From assembly GCA_023667285.1 (NCBI GenBank), contig JAMPAK010000001.1, positions 1,505,079 through 1,569,078 on the forward strand: a DNA stretch of 64,000 nt, in the 5' to 3' direction. Below are positions 59,288-64,000 of the stretch, piece after piece. Position 1 is the stretch's first letter; the number at the start of each line of letters is the position of its first letter. The stretch is from Muribaculaceae bacterium. Its GTDB lineage: Bacteria; Bacteroidota; Bacteroidia; Bacteroidales; Muribaculaceae. The position numbers and the translations under genes were made by a program. Under the pieces are notes generated by a model that was not told the DNA's origin, made no database searches, and was given only the letters and a program-made list of their open reading frames with translations.

Positions 59288-61786
59288 CTAATAAGCAAGG
59301 GTTATATTGTCAATCCACAGACGCCCACCGATAGAGGTGGCTGTGACAGGGTCAGAGTCTGTGACTATTCGCGCTGTCTCCTCAGCGATGGTTCCACACT
59401 CTGAGGAGGATGAGAACATCACCTTGATACCGGTGGCCTTGACGCCAAATCGGGAATATGTGAGGGGGACGTTGAAGGCTGTGAAATCGGATGCGAGCGG
59501 GAGACGCACCTCGTTGTGGGCTATGGCTATCTCCTTGCCGTCCACCATTCCTGTAAGTTCAACGATGACCAGACCTGAGGCAGAACGGTCAGCCGCCGGG
59601 GGGAGGAAACGATAGAAACCGTTGAGTGAACGTGGACGTGTCGACCATCCAATCCCCTCTTTATAAGTTTCTTCCATGGTTTTTGAATTGAATGAGTAGG
59701 AGCCAAGGAATAGTTTGCCTGCGGCCCTATATTTGATATTGGGGACTATGGGCGAATAGTCGAGATAAGGTGTCCCGTTCTGGACATAGTCTTCAATCTC
59801 CTCACCGTCAGGGTCAAACCCCACGGATGTCAGCAGTGCGGAGTAGGAGTTGCTCACAGCCGCCTTGCGAGTGAGAATGACAGAGGGTTGCATATACCAG
59901 GTGTTGTGATTGGAGGACTTTCGACAGAAGGTCTTGTCGTTTGTGGTGGCCCACCCTTCCGGAGACTCTGTCTCAAAGGTGGTGTGATGCTGCCAATTGA
60001 ATATCTCGACTGTAGTCTGCGAGTATCGGCCGCCGGACGGGAGTCCGGGATAGATGATTCCGTTTTCCCGCTCCTCGAAGTCGGCATTTGGGAGTTGTTT
60101 TGTCGACTCAGTGCGGACTGAGACGGGAAGTGTGAACACCTTGTCTGTCACACCGCTCATCATTGTGGCAGTGAAGGTGTAAGATGTGGAGGGAGAAAGG
60201 CCGATGATGGCCACAATGCCATCTTCAGGAAAGCGCTGATATGTGGGGGCCTCATGTCCGTTGATGTATATGTCCACCTCAGAAGTTATGACACCGGTGA
60301 GTGATGGATCCTGAGGGATTATCCTCACACCTGCGGTGCTTGCGAAAGCATCAACCTCAATGGTGAACTCCGGCTGTGAGCGCTCAATGACAACGTTGGC
60401 TCTCACCTCATTGCAATAAAGCACGTTGACATCGACAGGTGAACTCCCCTCGGGGACGGCGAACTCAACGTCATATGTGCAGTCTCCTGTCGAAACAACA
60501 GTGACAGGGACACGCTCATAGAGACCCGTGACTGAATTGAATACTTCTATGTCAACATGAGAGGCAAACCCCGGTGCGCCACAACTTATGTGGACAACAG
60601 CCTTGTTGACTCCGATTAGAGCGCTCTCAGACCCTGTCACTTCTATCTCCACAGGGGTTGTCTCAATGACAAGTGGAAGCGGTCTCGCCGATATGCCAGC
60701 TATGTCGACGGCCTCGAGGGTCATGACACTGGTGGCTGTTGACTGAGTGAGGAATATGAGTCCAGACACGAATTTTGTGAAATCAACCTGTCCCCCCTCG
60801 TCTGTCACGTCAAACTCCAGGCCATTGGATATGAGGAATTCTCTCTGTTGAGGTGTCAAGTTGAGCAGATCTACCTGAGGTGTGAAGCCGGGAAGAGTTG
60901 AGAGAGAGTGAGAGGCAAGAGACAGGTTGAGGTGAGCGAGCGGACGGCCACCACAGTCTATATCGGCCACAAGCGGGATATCGGAGATGTCACCCTCTGG
61001 GATTGTCATGATTCCGTTCCATGTGCCTTCAAGAGCGGGAGCCATTTCACTAAAGAAATCATCTGTGAGGGCTATCTCTCTATCCTTGCCTCCGCATGAG
61101 ACCTTGAGAATTCCATCGCTCACAGAGGCCGTGAGCTGATAGAGCGCTCCTGCTATTGTGGTCACGTTCATCACCTCGACTCTCAGGGGGTCTTCCCCAT
61201 TGCTGCTCAATGTGGCATAGACCGATGTCTCTCCGGGTCTGAGACAAAGATAGCTGTCAGGAGCAGCCTCAGTGTCTACGCTGTGATACACACCACCGGG
61301 GGTGTGAAGATCGAGCTGCTCAATGGTCACCCCGTCAGATGTTTTAGACGTGATTCTTCCATCGACAAAGGCCACCAGTGGCGTTAGATTGACCACTGCA
61401 TCTGTCCTCTCGCCCTGCCTTACACAGGTCTCAGCAGTGCCTTTGAAGGATGGGCAGTCATAGCCCTCCATCCCATCGACACCGGCGAGGGCGGTAATGG
61501 TGTATTCCCCAACAAAATATTCCTCAGCCTGAGGAAACTGACTGAAGTCAGTCCATGTGTGGGAATAATCTCCGCCAATGGCACTCAGTGTCAGTGTCAC
61601 CTCTTCAGAGGAGGGGAGATATGGTATCTCCGCGGCGGAAGGTTTCCCGTCGGGGGTGAGCATAGTCGACTGCATCTCAAGGCTCACTGCGAGCGAGCCA
61701 ATGCCGGGCACAACAGACTCGCTCCCCGTGGAACAAGCCCCCAGCAGCAAACCAATGGTCGGATATATGAGATGCCTGAGTTTCAT
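59288..61786 (-). CDS. Large lipoprotein with DUF4493-like and PCMD-like domains
   Basis: An 832-residue lipoprotein (lipobox LLGAC, Cys18). The N-terminal about 250 residues resemble DUF4493 (GSLAVSLEMQS, YTITALAGVDGMEGYDCPSFKG). Beta-sandwich modules follow, and the C-terminal third starts QLPNADFEERE, in the manner of a PCMD domain, and ends LWIDNITLAY. It is first of five envelope genes, 8 bases after murI, so it may be transcribed from the murI promoter. The ATG at 61786 is set by the signal peptide. Confidence 0.8.
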   Translation of the reverse strand: MKLRHLIYPTIGLLLGACSTGSESVVPGIGSLAVSLEMQSTMLTPDGKPSAAEIPYLPSSEEVTLTLSAIGGDYSHTWTDFSQFPQAEEYFVGEYTITALAGVDGMEGYDCPSFKGTAETCVRQGERTDAVVNLTPLVAFVDGRITSKTSDGVTIEQLDLHTPGGVYHSVDTEAAPDSYLCLRPGETSVYATLSSNGEDPLRVEVMNVTTIAGALYQLTASVSDGILKVSCGGKDREIALTDDFFSEMAPALEGTWNGIMTIPEGDISDIPLVADIDCGGRPLAHLNLSLASHSLSTLPGFTPQVDLLNLTPQQREFLISNGLEFDVTDEGGQVDFTKFVSGLIFLTQSTATSVMTLEAVDIAGISARPLPLVIETTPVEIEVTGSESALIGVNKAVVHISCGAPGFASHVDIEVFNSVTGLYERVPVTVVSTGDCTYDVEFAVPEGSSPVDVNVLYCNEVRANVVIERSQPEFTIEVDAFASTAGVRIIPQDPSLTGVITSEVDIYINGHEAPTYQRFPEDGIVAIIGLSPSTSYTFTATMMSGVTDKVFTLPVSVRTESTKQLPNADFEERENGIIYPGLPSGGRYSQTTVEIFNWQHHTTFETESPEGWATTNDKTFCRKSSNHNTWYMQPSVILTRKAAVSNSYSALLTSVGFDPDGEEIEDYVQNGTPYLDYSPIVPNIKYRAAGKLFLGSYSFNSKTMEETYKEGIGWSTRPRSLNGFYRFLPPAADRSASGLVIVELTGMVDGKEIAIAHNEVRLPLASDFTAFNVPLTYSRFGVKATGIKVMFSSSSECGTIAEETARIVTDSDPVTATSIGGRLWIDNITLAY

Positions 61787-61794
61787 ATGACAGA

Positions 61795-62610
61795 TTAAAG
61801 TTCGGTGCGCTTCACACTGACAGGCTCTTCCATGAATATTGAAGCCATCTCTGTGAATTTTTCGGGATTCTCCGTGGTGAGGTACTCGATGGTGCCCCCC
61901 TTCGAGCATTTTGATTCCATCTCTGGGTGGCGTTTAAGATAGTTCTTGAGGCTCTTGGCCACTAGAGCACCCTGAGTGACCACGGTGGCCCTGTCTCCTA
62001 CCTGTGCCTTGATCTTGTCGAGAAGGAGGGGGTAGTGGGTACAACCCAACACCACGGTGTCAATCTCAGGTTCCTCCGCAAAGAGTGCCTCGACATATTT
62101 CTTGACGAAATAGTCTGCACCGGGAGAGTCATACTCCCTGTTCTCCACGAGGGGAACCCACATGGGGCAAGCCTCAGAGACTGTGCGGAAACGGGGGAAG
62201 AATTTTGCTATCTCGATGTCATATGTCCCGGACGAGATGGTGCCGGGAGTGCCGAGGACACCAATGTTGCCGGTCTTGGAGATTTCTCCGAGAGCCTCGA
62301 CCGTCGGGATGACCACACCCAGCACCCGGCGGTCTGGATCTAGATGTGGAAGGTCTTTCTGCTGAATTGATCGGAGAGCCTTGGCAGACGCTGTGTTGCA
62401 GGCAAGAATGACAAGGGGGCATCCGGCAGCAAAGAGTTTCTTGACAGCCTGAAGGGTGAACTCATAGACAATGTCAAAGGATCGAGTGCCATATGGCGCA
62501 CGGGCATTATCGCCGAGATATATGTAGTCATATTCAGGGAGCTCACGACGGATCTCCTTCAGAATCGTCAGGCCGCCATAGCCTGAGTCGAAAACGCCTA
62601 TTGGTGACAT
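61795..62610 (-). CDS. murI: Glutamate racemase
   Basis: A 271-residue enzyme making D-glutamate for peptidoglycan. Both catalytic cysteines are present: Cys71 (LACNTAS) and Cys190 (LGCTHYP), with the N-terminal GVFDSGYGGLT. The ATG at 62610 is used because MSPIGVFDSG is the normal start; an in-frame TTG at 62637 adds nine unlikely residues. No clear TAnnTTTG promoter is seen in the 88-base gap before it. Confidence 0.95.
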   Translation of the reverse strand: MSPIGVFDSGYGGLTILKEIRRELPEYDYIYLGDNARAPYGTRSFDIVYEFTLQAVKKLFAAGCPLVILACNTASAKALRSIQQKDLPHLDPDRRVLGVVIPTVEALGEISKTGNIGVLGTPGTISSGTYDIEIAKFFPRFRTVSEACPMWVPLVENREYDSPGADYFVKKYVEALFAEEPEIDTVVLGCTHYPLLLDKIKAQVGDRATVVTQGALVAKSLKNYLKRHPEMESKCSKGGTIEYLTTENPEKFTEMASIFMEEPVSVKRTEL

Positions 62611-62639
62611 AGCAGTAAAAGAGTTTTTAAGACACAATC

Positions 62640-62668
62640 CCGGCTGCAGGAGTTTTTCCCGCAGCCGG
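62640..62668 (-). terminator. Possible terminator hairpin after nuoN
   Basis: CCGGCTGC and GCAGCCGG form a perfect 8-bp stem around a 13-base loop 31 bases after the nuoN stop. No T-run follows directly on the minus strand, so it may be a weak terminator or a 3'-end stabiliser. Confidence 0.45.
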
Positions 62669-62698
62669 AATGAGTCTCCTATGTTGTCTGTAGATTTA

Positions 62699-64000
62699 TC
62701 AACCCACTACTACATTAAGAAGATAGTCATAGAAATAGCTTATGATACCGAGACCTATGATGCCTGCAGTGCATACCCACATTCCCAGTCTCTCAGAGCA
62801 TGCCGAGCGGAATGTGGCGATGGGGTTGTCTGAGGGATTGATGAACATGGCCTTCACCACCAGGAGATAGTAGTAGAGGGAGATGATGGTGTTGATGAGT
62901 GCAATGAGGACCAGCACGTAGAGCGCGGCTGACCCGGTGCCGTTGAGTGCCGATGTGAACACGAAGAACTTGCTGAAGAATCCGGCAAACGGGGGAATTC
63001 CGGCAAGCGAGAACATGGCCAGCATCATTGTGAACGACAAGCGGGGATTTGTAGTGTAGAGGGCATTGTAGTCTGTCATGTTCACCTTGCCTGTGGCATT
63101 CTCTATCGCTCCGATAACACCGAAAGCTGCGAGGTTTGAGAAGACATAGACAAGCACATAGAACATCAGAGCCGACACTCCCATGGGGTTATCGCCAACG
63201 ATGGCGAGCATGATGTAGCCGGCCTGTGAGATGGACGAGAAGGCAAGGAAGCGCTTCATGTTGACCTGACGCATGGCAAAGAGGTTACCGACTGTGATGG
63301 TGAGGATAATCAAAGCATAGAGCATCCACTCCCATGCACCCTCATAGAGTGTCCCGAACACCTGGGTCAGCACTACAAGAAATGCAAATGCCGCAGAACC
63401 CTTTGAGATGACCGAGAGGTAAGAGGTGACTGACGTTGGAGCGCCTTGATATACATCTGCTGTCCAAAGGTGGAAGGGGACGAGCGAGAGCTTGAAGCCG
63501 AATCCGGCGATGAGGAATGCCAGGCCAATCACCATGGCCACACCCATGTTGCCCTGGACCGTAGAGGCCATGATGCTATAGTAGAGCGAGCCACACATGC
63601 CATAGACTATCGAGAGTCCCATCAGAAGAATGGCCGATGAGAAGACGGCTGTCAACACATATTTGATGGCTGCCTCATGGCTCTCATAGCGGTTCTTGTC
63701 AAAGGCTACAAGCGCACAGAGGGGGAGCGAAGCTGTCTCCAGGCCAATGATGAACATGAGGAAGTGACGGCTCGAAATCATGAAATACATGCCTAGGAGC
63801 GTGAGCATGATAAGTTCATAGAACTCACCGCGGCGGATGGCGACGAAGTCAGAGTTGGCCCACTTGATGGACTGTATCAGCACGATAAGGGCGCCTACGT
63901 TGAGAATATTCTTGATGGCAACGATTGTCGCATCTGTCTCATACATACCCGAGAAGGCGATGGCGTCGGCCTTGACGGAAGGGCAGAAGCCCAGAAGGGT
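62699..64000 (-). CDS. nuoN: NADH-quinone oxidoreductase subunit N, cut by the window edge
   Basis: A membrane antiporter-like subunit of respiratory complex I. The frame is open to the right edge (about 433 residues visible) with no start in the window; the N-terminal helices are missing. Signature segments are ALVAFDKNRYESHEAAIKYV, FGFKLSLVPFHLWTADVYQGAPT, RFLAFSSISQAGYI and GIPPFAGFFSKFFVF. As the last nuo gene, it suggests the rest of the operon lies just beyond the right edge. Confidence 0.95.
   Translation of the reverse strand, partial: TLLGFCPSVKADAIAFSGMYETDATIVAIKNILNVGALIVLIQSIKWANSDFVAIRRGEFYELIMLTLLGMYFMISSRHFLMFIIGLETASLPLCALVAFDKNRYESHEAAIKYVLTAVFSSAILLMGLSIVYGMCGSLYYSIMASTVQGNMGVAMVIGLAFLIAGFGFKLSLVPFHLWTADVYQGAPTSVTSYLSVISKGSAAFAFLVVLTQVFGTLYEGAWEWMLYALIILTITVGNLFAMRQVNMKRFLAFSSISQAGYIMLAIVGDNPMGVSALMFYVLVYVFSNLAAFGVIGAIENATGKVNMTDYNALYTTNPRLSFTMMLAMFSLAGIPPFAGFFSKFFVFTSALNGTGSAALYVLVLIALINTIISLYYYLLVVKAMFINPSDNPIATFRSACSERLGMWVCTAGIIGLGIISYFYDYLLNVVVG

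Overview
The window looks like a Bacteroidales chromosome, most likely Muribaculaceae-like. It has about 50% GC, SusC/SusD proteins, GldD/GldE, PorW/PorX-type secretion genes, lipoproteins with Bacteroidetes-style lipoboxes, PCMD and DUF4421 envelope families, and repeated promoter elements of the form TAnnTTTG with TTTG about 20 bases upstream, in place of E. coli -10/-35 boxes. Genus assignment is inference. Nearly all of the window is ordinary chromosome in tight operons. There is no phage, IS element, CRISPR array or rRNA. The one compositional outlier is a C-rich partial gene at the left edge.

Layout, left to right. (1) 3-551: a 5'-truncated C-rich gene of unknown function. (2) 699-4115 (-): hpt, adk, xseB and an M13 peptidase lipoprotein. 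(3) 4259-7448 (+): patatin-like esterase, cytoplasmic GH13 amylase, HdeD-like membrane protein. (4) 7561-11748 (-): WecG-type glycosyltransferase, DUF3737, PatB-like lyase, MATE exporter. (5) 11856-16793 (-): a SusC/SusD pair with no carbohydrate enzyme beside it. (6) 17083-19589 (-): gltX-argC. It diverges from (7) 19708-23408 (+): rex, a degenerate FAH-like protein, gldE, gldD, phosphopantetheinyl transferase. (8) 23338-26214 (-): putative porin and a membrane-anchored solute-binding protein, preceded by a small RNA. (9) 26556-30901 (+): a lipoprotein of unknown family and a large modular pectinesterase. (10) 30992-34529 (-): topA-rluA-small ORF. (11) 34670-37141 (-): pheS-nth-ydcF. (12) lgt (-), divergent from a DUF695 gene (+). 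(13) 38589-40755 (-): an OmpR-family two-component pair. (14) a second copy of the small RNA at 40965-41034 (+). (15) 41077-46097 (-): C-terminal processing protease and mfd. (16) two identical tRNA-Asn genes. (17) 46678-53920 (+): porW, porX, tsaE, birA, xseA. (18) ZIP transporter (-). (19) 54726-61786 (-): five envelope genes, two PCMD lipoproteins and three beta-barrels. (20) murI and the C-terminal part of nuoN (-).

How the parts relate. PorW and PorX are type IX secretion components. The pectinesterase ends in a segment resembling a type IX sorting domain, so it is a plausible cargo. GldD and GldE belong to the same envelope and motility biology. The least explained item is the lipoprotein/beta-barrel operon at 54.7-61.8 kb. 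The two small RNAs share a core sequence and a terminator-loop motif. Several CDS starts here were shortened because a promoter or the small RNA lies inside the longest possible reading frame.
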